Counted from the first letter of the stretch, positions 46,071-59,700 are shown. The stretch: DNA of 64,000 nucleotides from Sarcophilus harrisii (GCF_902635505.1 NC_045426.1:563419818-563483817), one strand, 5' to 3'. Numbers and translations: made by a program. The notes: generated by a model from the sequence alone, not told the origin.

Positions 46071-48254
46071 GGGGAGACATAGGTCTTTGGGGCAAGGATA
46101 AAGGGGAGGAATAAGATGGAAACGAAGCAAAGAGGACCGAAATCTTAGTGTTGAGGACAGAGGATAATATATGACTTTCGGTGTAATTTAGCTTTATACA
46201 GATTTTGGCCAAAATAATAAAACGACAGAAGTCTCCTTCCACTCCTCCCTCTCACCACCCCTTACTGTCTCTGGGGAAAAAGCAGGAAAACCAACACATT
46301 TAGAGTCATTAACTCTTAAGACAGACGAATTTCCTCCGACATAAAAGCAGGCCGTGGCCCTGCTCGTGATGTGCACAGGGCATATTAACATTGTAAATGT
46401 GCAAGCTGGATGCGAGACTCAAATTTAAGAAGCCATCAGATGTTTATAAGTTTGGCGGGGGAAAAAGGTTTTTTAAAAAATTAATAGAACAAAGCAATAA
46501 TCCAGGCAACTAGGTAAGGTCAAATTTATTATTAAAGGCGAGATGTGGTATGGAGGATTTTTTTTTTAAGTTTGTGTTCTAAAGCGATTGAAGATACATA
46601 CTAGGAGTTAGATTATTTATTGTGGTTATGAATTTAGTGGAAGTTGCAAAGAATAAAGACGCTTTACCTTACACCTGACGATTACTGGGCAGTGGACAAG
46701 CAGGCTCTTGGGGGGCGGGAGGCGGTGCCACAGGATCAAGAATCAAGGTCTCAGGATCTTCAAGTCGAACTAAATGCACAGTCCCTAAGGTTAATGACCA
46801 GGTTACCTCAGTCTAGCCGGAACGTGAGGGATAGGACAGCAGTCCTTGGAGAGGGGGAGGGGCACTGCTTGAAGGTTCTCGATGATTATTTTTTTCTGCC
46901 ACTATGCATGAAGGACACACACGGCCACTGCAGTCCCACCAGCCTGAAGTTTTCGCCTAGGCAGGGAATGCGGGGCTTGCAGTCTGGTGCCGAGATCTGC
47001 AGAGTCCACGCCAGTGCCTGCGTGCCGCGGGCCTCCTGGGGCAGGGGAGGCACAGAAACACCGCCACTGCGGACAGCAAAGTTTTTCACGCTTTAACTCA
47101 GAGGAACGCCTGCAGCCTGGCATTCCCAGAAAGAATGGCGAAAGGACGAAACTTCTGGATCACCTTATCTCCACCTCTAAATTAGAGAAAGGCTGAATGG
47201 AAGAGTATTTACGAATATGTGGATGGGGAATGGTAGAAAAAGATCCCGACGAAAACCAAAATCAAGTATTGCTTTCTCTTCCGCCAGAGACTGCCCTGCC
47301 TCCCCCAGTTTTCCTGATCTTCCCCAGTGCAGGCTTTCCAGGGATGGATGGATGGATGGGCTGGGTCCGACGGATGCTGCTGTTCTAGGCTTCGGGAACG
47401 TCCACTTTAGCTCTGGGCACCTCCTCTCTCGGGCCCATCTCATCCTGAGTTACTTTTGAGCATTTTAGGGATCGATTTGAGAAAGATCTGTCTAATTCGC
47501 TCAGCGACTCAAGAGATAAAATATCCCAAAGGACTTGACCCGTTGGCCATACCTTCCCTCCCTCTCTCTGGCCACCTCCCCTCCCCTTCCCCCAACAATC
47601 TGGGAGTCTAATCCAAAGGGCTCGTCTGTTTCCATTCTGGGTTAGGCTCTCCTTTAACATCCAACAAAAGTTTTAGGAGGCGATAGTGGGGAGAGAGTAT
47701 GGGATAGTGGTGAGAAGAAAGGAGATAATCTCTCTAGTCCTTATCTTCGAGATCTTAACTCACTACCCTCCTCCCTCCCCGGTTTATCAATCGATCCGAC
47801 TCAGTCGGTCATGGCCCCGGACTTCAGAATCGTTTCTAATCACTTATTAGTTTCAGTGCGGGACGCATATCACGTATCCTCCTACGGGGTTGGGAGGGAG
47901 TGGTGAGGGCTGGGGAAAAGCCGTCGGGGTCGGGGGGGGGGGGGGGGGGGATGGGGAGCATTTCCGTGGATGTGGTCGTCAGAAATTTGGGTTTAAATTT
48001 CATTAAGCATCAGTTCCTTAGGCCATCCTTCTGGATTCTGCGTAGCGGTGAGAGTGAGGGGTGGCGGAGAGATAATTCAGGCTCATCTTTAGAAATAAGA
48101 AAGGTGAGTTTGTAAGCAACTGCCACCTGCTCTCTCCCCATCACCCAGATGGGCATTGCATGCAAGCTGCAAGCATGTTAAGCAATGCACCTATATAGTC
48201 ACACATAAACCTTAGCGGGAAATATGGTCGGGGATGCACTTTTGGGCATACTGC
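46069..48254. other. FOXC1-GMDS intergenic, no gene seen
   Basis: 46660-47120 is CpG-richer than average. A 150-residue plus-strand open frame (46644-47096) crosses it but shows no domain or codon pattern of a real gene. G run at 47932-47950. Confidence 0.35.
47932..47950 (+). repeat. Poly(G), 19 nt
   Basis: Uninterrupted G run; quadruplex-prone. Confidence 0.95.
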
Positions 48255-48395
48255 ATTTTAGAGTTAGAAGTTACTTCAGAGATCACTTGGGCCAATCTCC
48301 ACATTTTACAGATTTATTGATTTCCAGTAAAGTTAAATGGCTTGCCCAAGGTCACTCAGCTACTAGCTGAAGGTCATAAAGTCACACACAATGGT
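48255..48395 (-). repeat. MIR SINE
   Basis: Reverse-oriented: TTTTAGAGTTAGAAGTTACTTC, CCACATTTTACAGATTTATTG, GGCTTGCCCAAGGTCACTCAGC, TACTAGCTGAAGGTC. Confidence 0.75.
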
Positions 48396-51300
48396 AGGGC
48401 TGTGCATAGAGATCGCTGCAAGACGTTTCAAGACACCAGAAGGGTCAGTGTGCATGTATTGATATGTAGAGTATACCTATATAGTGACTACATATTTACA
48501 CTGATAGAGAAAGTCTGCAGTTAGGATATTTACCATTTGGAAGGTCTGATTAGAGGAAAAATAGAGAACCTATATAACAGGATAGGAGACCAGATAGAAC
48601 TTCTGGAGTAGGTTGGTCAAGTTCTTTTCCCTCTGAGAGATTTTCCCCTCCCCAGAGACTTGTCACAATTCCTTTCCAAGGCAGAAAGGTTGGCCCAAAG
48701 GACCCACAAAAGAGGGAGCCATCTTGTACTCCGTAGATCCAATTGGCCCAAATAGGATCTCTTTTGGGAACAGGGAAGAGAAAGAGGAGTGTGTTACTGG
48801 GGAGCAGGAAGCGGTCAGGCATTCCTCTGCTGCCCCTCTTCAAGGCCACTGGAGCTGTAAGCTGGGGAGGCGGCACAAGGCGCCGCCAGGAAGAGGCCAG
48901 CAGAGTTTTAATCCAAGGCTGTTACTGTTTCAGGATTTGAGTCCCTCGGCACAGGCTCTCTTGTACTGACAAGCTAAAAGAAAGGGGAAAAGGAGGGGGA
49001 AGGTATGGGAAAAGTTGAAATGGCCTGAAGATATAGCCACTAGTAATAATTCTCAGTGTTAGACATTCAAAACTTTTGCAAAGTACAACTCCTACATGAC
49101 TTCTGAATGGGAAATTCTGGTCTGGGCCTAGAAAAAAAGAAAAAGATAAAGTTCATTATACTGGCTCTCAGGATAGGATTGGTGGTGATAAAAAAAAAAT
49201 AGCAATATACAGATATGTGACTATGTGCATACTTGTATGCCAGGGTTCCCCCTCCACCAACCCCTTCCTCTTATGCACAGGATTGGGAGGGAGAATGTTG
49301 GAGAGAAGGTGGTGCTCTCCACCTTCTTTGACACACAAAACTGGCTTGTTAAGAAAGGTTCAGGAAGAAGGGAGTGGGATGATCTGTTGTAACACCTTTC
49401 TCCACCTCCCTTTTTAAAATGTCTTTCTAATATTGTATTTTCTAGTAGTGCCAGGACCAGGTAGAGTCTGAAGCTCATTTAGGTTGGAGAAGGGGAATTA
49501 TTAGTGGAAAAACTTATGTCTAGTCCTTCCTAAAGATGTGATCTAATTTAAAGATTACTCAAGGCACCAAAGGATGTGGGAATGCAGTCCATTCTCTTTC
49601 CCTTTCATTTTATTCTTAATTTAGCTTCAGGAGCAGCAGTATGACTCTCCCCCACCCCCATTTTGCTTTGCTCTCCTCCTAGTCCTATCTAAAAATCCTA
49701 GGACCTCATTGTGTAACAGCAGCTTCCTGCCAGTTTTGATACCCCCAAAGAAATCGAGTTTTCAGTCCTTACCTCTTATTTATTTGCTATAGAAACAATC
49801 TTGGGACTGTAATAGTTGAGGGAAAGTTGGAGTAAAGGCTAAGGAGTTCAATTGCTTTAGCTAACTTAGTCCTGAAAAATGTTTTGTTTTTAAATCATCA
49901 CATCAGTTTCCATTAAAAAAAATTCCAAAATACCAATATTTAAAACCTTTGAAATGGGGGCAGAAAGTCATATTTATTTGAACATGCACCCAAAATATGA
50001 AAACATGAATACTCATGCACAAACACAAATGCAAATAAATATATGAAAAATTTTACACACATAAGTAAAATTCTTTTGTTAAAATAAGTATGAACTTTCC
50101 ATTCAGAATAGTTACTTATGTGCACTAAACAATTCTTTTCTTCTATGCTTGATATGAAGGAATATGGTCTACTTTGTGAGGAAAAATAATGTGACAAGTT
50201 GAAGAAAATATATTAAGTGTGAACTTCCATTAATGGAGACTGAATTGTCTAAGTAGGAATAAGCAGTTGAAACTTATAAATAAAAATAAAGCATCTTAGT
50301 GTAATTTCTCAGGACAAGAAAACTTGTCAACAGTATATTTAAGGACAGATGACTACTAACTTTCCAAGTATTTTATGGTGCCTATGCCACCAATAACTGA
50401 AGGTATACAACAACTCAAGTCACTAAAGGTTACTAACTCAGAACTGATGCTGTCTTGTGCCTTGGCAGTTCGTGTTTAAAGAAAATAAAAGTACAGCTTT
50501 GTTCAAAACAATCTTTGCATAGGTTTAAGAAGCTTTCCTTTTTGTAAGAGATGAATTTCATTATGGTCTGTTTTTCCAAAATACTTTGCTATTTTGCTTA
50601 GAGCTCCCAATTAGACTATACATACATACATAAATACACATATAATACATGAAAAAATATATATATATAATATACACACATCTATTAGATATATCATGTG
50701 TATATGTATGTGTATGTACACATACACTTTTTTTTTGGCCACCAAATAGCTGCAAAGAGTTTATTATTATGATGATAGGCTTATCATTCTTATGACCATT
50801 GGGTCATAATTATTTAAAAGCAAAGTCCCTTTAAGTACCTGGGTCCTTATACTTCTTGGAACTGAAAAATGATCCCAGCAATCACAGAATCCAGGAGCCT
50901 CATCATCATGGGTTGGTCAAAGGGAAGGCAAGACTGAAAGATCCCAAAGGAAAAAGATGCTCCTAGCCCATTCTATTTCCTTCTTGGCCTCTAAGAGTTG
51001 AAAAGTCAGTTAACACTGTGCTCATCACCTTCATAGTCTATAATAAAAATTGAGGAATACAAGCTATTTTAAAGGGTTTTCCAAGAAAAAGGTTTGATAA
51101 CTCCCCAAGTTGATTTCTCTCTTAATTTAGCATTAAAGAAATCTCCTACTAGTAGTTTTCTTGTGGAGGTTATCCAAATTAATTTTGCTCTTAGACAAAA
51201 AAAAAAATAGAAATATGGAAGATCTTTTTTATAAATCCTCGCCTCTCCCTCTGCCCCCACCCTGGGAGGCTATAAAACCAAAACAGCCCCATAGGACCAC

Positions 51301-51764
51301 CAGGATTGAGACCAAAGGAAAGCACAGAAGGTCGTATCCGAAAATACTTTTCTGATATCCATCTTGTGTAAACTATTTTTTCCCTTCAAAAACTGATGTT
51401 ATAGTCCATTTTAAGAACTATAATTTAAAATTATGGCTTTGCTACTGTTGCATTAAGAATTTGCTTTGTATTTCATCTCTTCTTCGATGAGGAAGCTTAT
51501 TATGGCTTTGGGATTGTTCTAAAAAGCCACAATATATTGCCTCTATTCTACACCCCCACTTGGGATTAAATAGGGCCACTGGAAAGCCAGGCAATTTCTT
51601 ATTCATGTGTGTAGAAGACAGAAAGTATGCATATCGATGGTGACAGAGGATAGGTAAAGAGAGAAAACTATGGGGCATTAAAATAAAATGGGAACTTGCA
51701 TCCCTGTGTGGGATAATAATATAATAGTAATACATATCGATTGATGTATATATTGTGTCAAAAA
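48396..51764. other. FOXC1-GMDS intergenic, no gene seen
   Basis: Moderate GC to 49500, then AT-rich. TA/CA-rich stretch at 50610-50730. No repeat family or exon recognised. Confidence 0.35.
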
Positions 51765-52105
51765 TGAGAGGAGAGAGAAGGGGGTTGAAAATGTGAGTAA
51801 AAGAGGAGGGGGAGAGAGGGAGAGAAGAGAGGGAAAGAGAAGAGAGGAGAAAGAGAGAGAGAGAGAGACAGAGAGAGACAGAGACAGAGAGAGAAGAGAG
51901 AGAGGGAGAAAGAGAGAAAAAGAGAGAGACAGAGACAGAGAGACAGAGTGAGACAGAGAGAGGGAGAGAGGAGAGAGGAGAGAGAGAGAGAGGGAGAGAG
52001 AGAGGCAGAGAGGGGGGGCAGGAAGAAAGTTAGGGGGGAGGGACAGAGAAAGAATGGGACATATACAGAGACACACTGAGAGAATAAGAGGCACACAGAG
52101 AGGGT
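51765..52105 (+). repeat. Long polypurine (GA)n-rich tract
   Basis: About 340 nt dominated by GAGA with GACA units, the same character as 15580-16147. The Ser/Leu-rich minus-strand open frames here are repeat artefacts. Confidence 0.9.
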
Positions 52106-53734
52106 TCTCTAAGGTCTGTCCTGTAGCACCAGTCTTCAAGAAACCATCTGTTTCTAATTAGCAACCATCGAGCTTCTGCACAGGATGGAGAGAAGCGCAG
52201 TGTTCCCCAGCCTTGCTTCTGAAAGCCCAGTTCTGCACAGCTCGGCCCCAGTTCTGCTCCATCTAACCCTGAAACCACCTCATTGCAAAGCACACACTTT
52301 TTCCATTGCACCTCTGGAGACTGCCTGCTGCCTTTCACGAAGGCACACAAAGAACCCTCTTTCTCCAGCAGCCTGGTTACTCACGGACTGTTAAAAGCTC
52401 AGTTCAGTCACTCTCCCCACCCACTTCCATTACCACCCCTCCCTCTACGTATCATAAAGTTGCCCCTGAATATATTCAGAAATAGTTTTGTCTCATACAC
52501 AAATGCTTATATTAAAATACTTTAATTTACTTTAAAGTTTAATATTATTTTATTGGATGGATGTTGAGAGTTTTTAGTTTTTGGTCTTTGTTTTTCATAA
52601 AGTAATTGATGTATCATAGTTCTAGAAATACAAGATATTACTTTTGTACCTATATATACTTAAGATATACATACCTGTTTTGTAGAAGTATACATGAGTA
52701 GGCATCCATCCATTTTACACGAATGTGTTTGTTTCATATACATATACTTCAATAATTCATTGACTTCTACATTGATATATGATTCTGATGATAATATTTT
52801 AATATTTCCATGTTTTCCTGTGTACATATATGTGTATATGTACTGTAGGCATGCATGTCACATCCACTGTACATAACATATCTAAAACCCAGAAAGCTAC
52901 ATAAACAGTGCATACTGTCTATGAACTTAAACAATGAAACTAGGAGCCAGTGTAATAAACTATGATTTCAGGCAATGTCCAGATCTTGTCATTGAGACTG
53001 ATAAACTAGACTTACACCCCCCCTCCCTTTTTTTATTTGAAGGAGGAAAGACTACAATGATGAGAAAAAGGATGAAAATAATAAGTGGGTAAAAAATCCT
53101 AGACCAAAGGGAAATGTATCGCCTTCACGACCTCTGGATAACCTGGGTACTTTGGCACAAAATGTTCCAACAACATTTACTTACCTTTAAGCTTTTCTTT
53201 TTCTTTCTCCCTCTCCCTCCCCTTCAAATTTTTCTTTTCCTAACCATCTTTTTGAGATGGTTCAAACTCTCTTATGAGATCTAATTATAGTAAGCAGAAA
53301 CAGGATGGAATGTGAATGGTTCACTTCTGCAGGAACTAGGTTCTTACTGTGGCTGGATAGAGGAGCTTATTGTCACTAGGGAAAAAAAAATCCATAGAAG
53401 CTCTGCCTTTCGTTTGAAGCTTTCCCTGGCTTTCCAACGGCTCAGGACTCAGTTAGCCAGGTCAGGAAATGCCTTTTTGTACTTTTTGAGTTATAGTAAC
53501 AAATGACTGATATTAAAAGAGTTAGGAGTAGAAGGAGTCTATCCAAGGGAAGAGCTTAAAGGATGAAGAACTGGGGAAAGTGTGACTCTATACAAATTAA
53601 GAATATGAAATTGAAGAGATAATGGTAGGGGGATTCAGATGAAGAAAACAAAATGGAGGGCTGTGTGAATAGGATTCGGTTTTGTTGATTTTCACTCTGG
53701 AGTTGGAGAAAACAATGATACTCTCTTGATCCTG
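52106..53734. other. FOXC1-GMDS intergenic, no gene seen
   Basis: AT-rich from 52500 with TA/TG-rich patches. It may include extended GMDS 3' UTR if the AATAAA at 53032-53037 (minus strand) is used. Confidence 0.35.
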
Positions 53735-54178
53735 GTTTGTAGAAAGACCAATTTAATAAGAAAAAAGACAATTTAAAGGCCCCACAATTTCTGTTGTCTT
53801 ACAACATAATTTTACATAAAATGAATTGTGATTAAAACCATCTTATAGATTACATAAAATCCTTCAGATGAAGTAAATGAAATAATGTGAAACCAAGCAT
53901 TGGAGTGGTCACAGTTTTGATTTTATAGTCTTTCTGGGAGTGAAAGATTCTTCTTTTTCCAGACAATCATGGCATCGGAGTATTGGGGGAAAAAATCAGT
54001 GTTGGATGTGAATAAATCTTCCTTTCCTCCACCACATCAATTGCCAGTCCCCCCCTTCTGCAGTCAGGTGCCCTCCACCCGATTGATTACAAGGGGAAAA
54101 TGAACCCTCCAGAAGATTAGCTAGGGTGACCATATCTCTTCAGGAGATCAGCTGCCCGGATGGGTACCAGAAGTCAGC
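53735..54178 (-). other. GMDS: GMDS 3' UTR (inferred)
   Basis: Sequence after the GMDS stop on the minus strand, with no repeats. An ATTAAA variant signal (plus-strand 53752-53757) would end the transcript near 53735, giving a UTR of about 440 nt. A canonical AATAAA (plus-strand TTTATT at 53032-53037) would extend it to about 1.15 kb. The extent is therefore uncertain. Confidence 0.45.
53752..53757 (-). terminator. Candidate GMDS poly(A) signal (ATTAAA)
   Basis: Minus-strand ATTAAA, the commonest variant of the polyadenylation signal, 422 nt after the stop codon. Canonical AATAAA occurs farther on, at 53032-53037. Confidence 0.4.
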
Positions 54179-54241
54179 TTAGGCATTGGGGTTGTGCTTC
54201 ATGAGAGCCACATCAGCCTCCACCATCTCTTTCACCAGTTC
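54179..54241 (-). CDS. GMDS: GMDS last coding exon (C-terminus)
   Basis: On the minus strand this reads ELVKEMVEADVALMKHNPNA then a TAA stop (54179-54181). From memory human GMDS ends ELVREMVHADVELMRTNPNA, so 15 of 20 residues agree, including the NPNA end. The exon is preceded on its strand by a pyrimidine-rich tract and CAG acceptor (54242-54244), and enters in phase 0, matching the phase at which the upstream exon ends. Too short to stand out as an ORF. Identification rests on this match, on the matching upstream exon and on FOXC1 linkage. Confidence 0.94.
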   Translation of the reverse strand, partial: ELVKEMVEADVALMKHNPNA

Positions 54242-54982
54242 CTGCAGGTGGAAAAGAAAAAGGCGATGTGCTTACCTTCTGTTTCAACACTTCCGCCCAT
54301 CCCAATCCCTGACATCAGCTGGACTGTCCCTACAATATGTGTTTCAGCTTTGTCCCAAGTCCCTTCTCTTAGGTAGGCCCTTTCCTTATTTCACCAATGT
54401 TTATCCTCCCCGAACCCTGACTTCTTGGGGATTATTCGATAGTGTCTGGAAGAGACTTGGAGAAACATTTCCTTTACCAGGACTAGGTGGAAATAATACT
54501 ATTTGCAAAAAATATTGCTACAATGTATAGGAGGAAGGAATCGGCAGCTACAAGGCCAGGGCTTCAGGAAGAAAAAAACAGAGGAAAATGCTTTCCTTAT
54601 TGAAAGGAACACAGAAAAAGCTAGCTCATCTTGTGTCTTGTTGATGAGCTCCCCGAAACTGACAGTCTCAGATTAAGGCTGAGGCATTTTATAGTCGCGT
54701 CCCTCTTTTCTTTCGAAAAGATCATTTTGAATTCTCTACCGTTGTTTGCATACGCTGCAAAACTTAACGAAGACACAGGCTACTACTACTATGCCTTTAA
54801 TGCTCAGAAAATGAGCCCTCACCTCTCAAAATATCACCAACCGCCTAAAAATCATACCTAAGTCAATTTTATATGCTGATTTTGTCTCCCGTCTCCTCCC
54901 CAGTCTTTGCCTTTTCTCTCTCTCCCCCTCCCTCCCCTCAGCTCGATGAAAAAGATCATTTCATTACAAAACAGAAACTTAC
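54242..54982 (-). other. GMDS last intron (741 bp)
   Basis: Bounded on the minus strand by GTAAGT (54977-54982) and a pyrimidine-rich acceptor ending CAG (54242-54244). Phase 0. No further gene is visible in it; the open frames on either strand are short and unrelated to known families. Confidence 0.85.
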
Positions 54983-55051
54983 ATCAAAAGCGACCCGGGG
55001 CTTCCAGTTTAGTTTTTGTTTTGCTTTGGTACAGTCTCCTTGCAGAAAATC
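54983..55051 (-). CDS. GMDS: GMDS penultimate coding exon
   Basis: Minus-strand exon of 69 nt giving 23 residues in phase 0: [13 protein letters not shown] followed by [10 protein letters not shown]. As I recall it, this is identical to the human GMDS segment just before ELVREMV. A pyrimidine-rich acceptor ending CACAG lies just upstream on its strand (55052 onward), and a perfect GTAAGT donor follows (54977-54982). The exon sits inside a longer minus-strand open frame (54956-55495), most of which is intron. The next exon, expected to end in residues like YYRPTEV, was not found up to 64000. Confidence 0.95.
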
Positions 55052-55822
55052 CTGTGCAAAAAGAAATGGGAAAGAGAAACTTCTGGGTTCGGGTGCTGTG
55101 CATCTGTCCTTGCTGCAGTGCGCGGTGCAGGCTACTGCCCGCCTGGCTTCTAATCTAAAGCATCTTGGTCCTTCCCCTCCCCCACCCCCAGACTCCCCGC
55201 TCGCCCTCCCAGTAGTCCCTACAATTTGCTGGCTAACGAGCCTCTGAGATCTCCAGCCTGGCCCCCTAACAGGTTGCAGTTTAGGGGGAGAGAGAGGGAG
55301 GAGGAAAAGTGAAGTTTCCGCAAGATGACAGACATCCAGCCTGCCACTGCTTTTCCAAACTCCTCTCTGTCCAAACGTCCACACATCTCTGGGCTGCAAC
55401 AGAATTTTTTCATGGCGCTGTCTACAAGCGCAGACCCAGTTCAGCTTCCCTTTTTCCTCCTCTTCCCCCCTCCATTTTTTGTTCCTGTGGTGCAATTTCA
55501 GTTGAGACTCTTGGATCTATAAATCATCTGGAAGTTGCATTTAAGAATACACTGCACAGGCCATTTAAAAACCATAAAAAGCAATCAATCCCCTCGCTCT
55601 CCCTCCCCCAACCTCTTTTCCACTCTCCCTTGCCTCTCCTCCCCGATGCCCCCATCAACTCCTATTGACGCTTTAATGGTGATTTTTTTTTTTGTACATT
55701 AAGTTGTCATGGACGCTACTGTGAGAACTGTTTCAAATTATTGAACCTTTCTAGCAAAATAGAAATAAATCAACAATTCTTCCCCTTGGTCCCCCGCCCC
55801 CCTCTCACACCACCTCTCTCTC

Positions 55823-55882
55823 TATATATATATGTGTACATGTATATGTACATATATATGTATATATATATATATATATATA
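55823..55882 (+). repeat. (TA)n/(TG)n microsatellite
   Basis: TATATG-type repeat ending in a pure TA run, inside the GMDS intron. Confidence 0.9.
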
Positions 55883-56688
55883 ATCAGAAGCGAGCACGTC
55901 CTGAGCATGAGCTTGGTGAGCATTTGCAGTCTCGTGTCCTGCTGGCAGTGACAAAACTTAAGCTTTTGACGCGAGAATGTTTTTATTTTTAACTAAAGTC
56001 AACATCCATGCAAGTGGGACAAGTAATTCGAGATGCACTGCCATGTGTCTAAATGAGCGTTTAATTAGGCTAGCTGGGGTCAGGGATGGGAAGCCCGAGT
56101 TATCTTTGCTCACTGTATCTCTCTAAAGCGTCACAGAACAAACAAACAAGACACCAAACTCGCACTAACTTCAGTCTTTACTGAATTAACATTTATTTTG
56201 AACTATTGATGGGTTCAGGTTTCAAAATCATTTCGTCTCAATTCTCTTACATTTTTACAGCCGTAAATTACAATTCCGTATGCGCAGCGTGGAAAAGATA
56301 CTTTTACGTAAAAAAGGAAAGGCTACTTTCTTAGTTGTGGTAAACTCACTCGATTAACTTGTACTTTGTTTCTTTCTCTTCTGCCCTTGTTCAACAGCAG
56401 TCCGGTCCCTGAAAGCCAAGTCGATGGGATTTTTCTAAAGGTGCATTAGCAACACTTTTCAGATACTATCTTCTCCTCGGTTCGCTCCTTCCCAGCCTAT
56501 ATGTTCCTCATGATGCAGGAAAGTGATAACGATCAAGTGTGCTTCTGGGCAGTAAGGGGCCAGGCAATGAGCAGATTCAAGCCGAGCCACAAAGATTACT
56601 GGACAGTTCCTTATTAAAGTGTGTGAGTGTATGTGGGGGAAGTTTAAGTGTGAAAAGAAAAAAGCATAAACATATAAAGTCCGCCAGA

Positions 56689-56690
<2 letters not shown>

Positions 56691-56730
<40 letters not shown>
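56691..56730 (+). repeat. (CA)n microsatellite
   Basis: About 18 CA units, inside the GMDS intron. Confidence 0.95.
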
Positions 56731-59700
56731 AGGAGAGCTATTCTGAAGGTTTCACGATATTAAATGCAACGCTTTCATTTAATTGGTGGACATAATTAAA
56801 TAGCTCTATTCTGGAATAAACTAAAATTTAAAAAAAGAAAAATTAACCTTAAATTTCAACTGTTCTACCACTTCCTTGAAAACAAGATTGCAGTTTTCTA
56901 AAACTAGACTGTAATTGAGATAATCATCTGAAATCTAGTCTTGGATCTCTGAGGCAACTAAATTTAGCTTATCAGTAGAGCCAATGTACCTATCCACTTT
57001 AGGTAAAATAGACTTTCTGACTGTAAGGAAATGCAAAAACAGCTGGATTTTTATAAATACTCAAGAAAAGCCAATACAAACATGCTTTAAGCTCTTAATG
57101 CTTTAAAGGTATTTAGAAACTTGAAATAATTATTTCAAGTGAAAATGACAAATAACTAAGTCCTAATGTATTGCCAAACAATTTTTATCTTCTGCTTATT
57201 TCCATAAAACTTGGCATGTATAGGGTATGTGATATAAATCAAAATTGCCCTCTGTAATGTTTTGTAATGCATAGTGAGCATAATTTTTACATCTAAGTTT
57301 GTAATACATGCTGTTTTTTGAGTTCCACTTCTATATCATTTAGAAACTGTCTTGCAACTTTTAGATAAAGTAATCTTGATTTAAAAAATAAGCTATTACT
57401 AGACTTATCATTCTCAATAGCTTGTTAAATGGTTTATCTGCCAGGTTTTTTACTTATCAACTCAATACCCATTAAATTGTACAGATTTATTCCATTATTA
57501 AAACCCTTTTACCCCCCAAGTGCAAGTACTAATAAAACAGCTAGAGAACTGCCCTAGAGGTATAATCTAGCAAACTGAATAATGGATACTGTATCCTTAG
57601 GAAAAGTTGACACTATTGGGAGAAAATGCTAACATAATAAAATAATTTTTAAAAGGAAAAAGACAAACAAAATACTTTTCAGCGCTACCTCCTCTAAAAT
57701 AAGTTCATTTCTCAGCAGTTAATTTGAAGTAAGTTGCACAATAAAATATAGATGATGTTATGTTTTTTTTTTCCCCAGAGGGTGCTGTGACATTTAGAAT
57801 CATGGTTGAGGGGCAGAGGGGAATCATTCCTTTCCCCCAATTCCAGGGGAGTTGCATGGATTGAAGAAACATGGTTATTGTTTAATCACATAACACTTGC
57901 TGTAAATCAACCAACATTGCATACATATAATTCATGGTTTTGAATTTATAGTTAGCAAAAACCTGAAACCAGATTGGCTTCAAATGATCTCAGTGGCCTC
58001 AGACAAGGGAGATTTGTATTGTAACTTTGTTTCCTGTATTTTTCTACAAGTAGCTCAAAATATAAAAACAACCAGGGAACTACAATTAAGGAGAAAGAAA
58101 AATGGTTTTGAAAAGCCTAGAAACAGACATTGCTAGCATATGCTGCAAAAGTATTTCATTGAAACCAGAGGTGCACCCATTTAAATTTCCAAATTTAGTT
58201 TTGAGCTAACTCCTTACCAGTCTAGAGGCTTATTGCTACTTGCTGCCAAAGCTCTACTGTTTTGAAGCATCATTAGACTGAATTTATGAAGGAAGAAGAT
58301 GAAGTCCCATTAAACTAAGACTGTAGTTTTTTAAGTCAGTTGCTACTGAACTAAAGTACAAAACAACCAGTATTCTTGTTATTGACGATTTTTTCAGGCT
58401 AAGATTAGGTGTATCTCAGGGTCTTTTTAAAACTTAATCTTCCCTAACGGCTTCTTCCTTGTTCTTAGTCCATTATTTATAGGAACGAATAGCTCATATT
58501 TTAGTTTTCATAATTCTAGTTAGTCAAAAACCTAGTTTAGGAGGGAAGAATTATAAGAAAGGGAAGAGGTTAAATCTCTTTACTATTTAATGTGACTCAA
58601 AGGAAATTAGAAAAAAAGATTTTTCAAGTAACAAATATCAATATGCAAATAAAACATATTATATAGATGATATTTTAAAATGCAGGTTTTCTCAGATACA
58701 TTACAGTTCTGCCCATGAGCAGAAGTTGAGGGAGTGATGAAGGCAATAGCCTACATGCCTGCTTATATTTTGTACTACTTGAAAACCTTTTGACATTATA
58801 AAATTTCACCTAGTGATGTGATCTTCCCTTGAAGACAAGGGGAAGGGATGAGTTTATCTGATATATAACTGATCACTATTATATGTTAAAAGCAGATTTT
58901 TGATTAATAGTAGCACATGCCTAGACTGTTAAAAGAAATTATCCTCCATGGGTTTCATTTTATAGTGCAGACACATACACATTCATGAATTAGGACAAAA
59001 GGAGTTCTTATGCTAGGTGACCTGGAACTTGAAAAAAGATGATTATAAACCTCTGAGGAAAAAAAAAAGCCTTTTAAAGGTAAACACTATGCTTCTAAAA
59101 CTCTGGTTCTAGATGTCATCATTTCTTTCATTTCTACTCATTAGAAAAATGATATGATTTCAATGGGTAATTTATTATTGTCCAATTCAATTAGGCTTAA
59201 TTGAGCATTTTATGGTAACAAAACAGCATGAAGAAAAAGGGAATGAAAATTAAACACCCAAATGCTTTAAACCAATATTTCTCTATCATAGATAACTACA
59301 TCAGTCAGCATCATAGCCACATACTAGTAGTTCCATTCATCAGTAGTAGTCAGAGTAGCAAATTTGACAACAATTTTTTTTTATGCTGTTCTGCTTTATG
59401 TTACTGTAATAATAAACTGATAAAGAGCCAGAACAAGTCCTGGAAAAGTCATTAAGTGAGTTACTGAATCTGGAGTAGTTAACCTGAAATCCTAAAAAGG
59501 GATGACTATATCATGCTTTTTATCTTCTATCCTTACATATTTCCTGTCTCTCAAATATCTTTGACACCTTTTAATTTACATCAAGATAACCACAAAATAA
59601 ATCTTTGAGTTACATTAGTGATCACCATCCTAACCTTCCTCCTCCTTTCGACAATTTCATTTTTATTCAACTCTAATAACCAAATCCATTTGATAGTTTT

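Noticed and set aside
46644-47096. 150-residue plus-strand open frame in a CpG-richer stretch
   Set aside because: No domain, no family resemblance and overlapping open frames on the other strand; explained by local GC content.
51678-52139. 153-residue Ser/Leu-rich minus-strand open frame
   Set aside because: A direct by-product of the GA polypurine tract; the same holds for the frames at 15469-16179 and 61778-62316.
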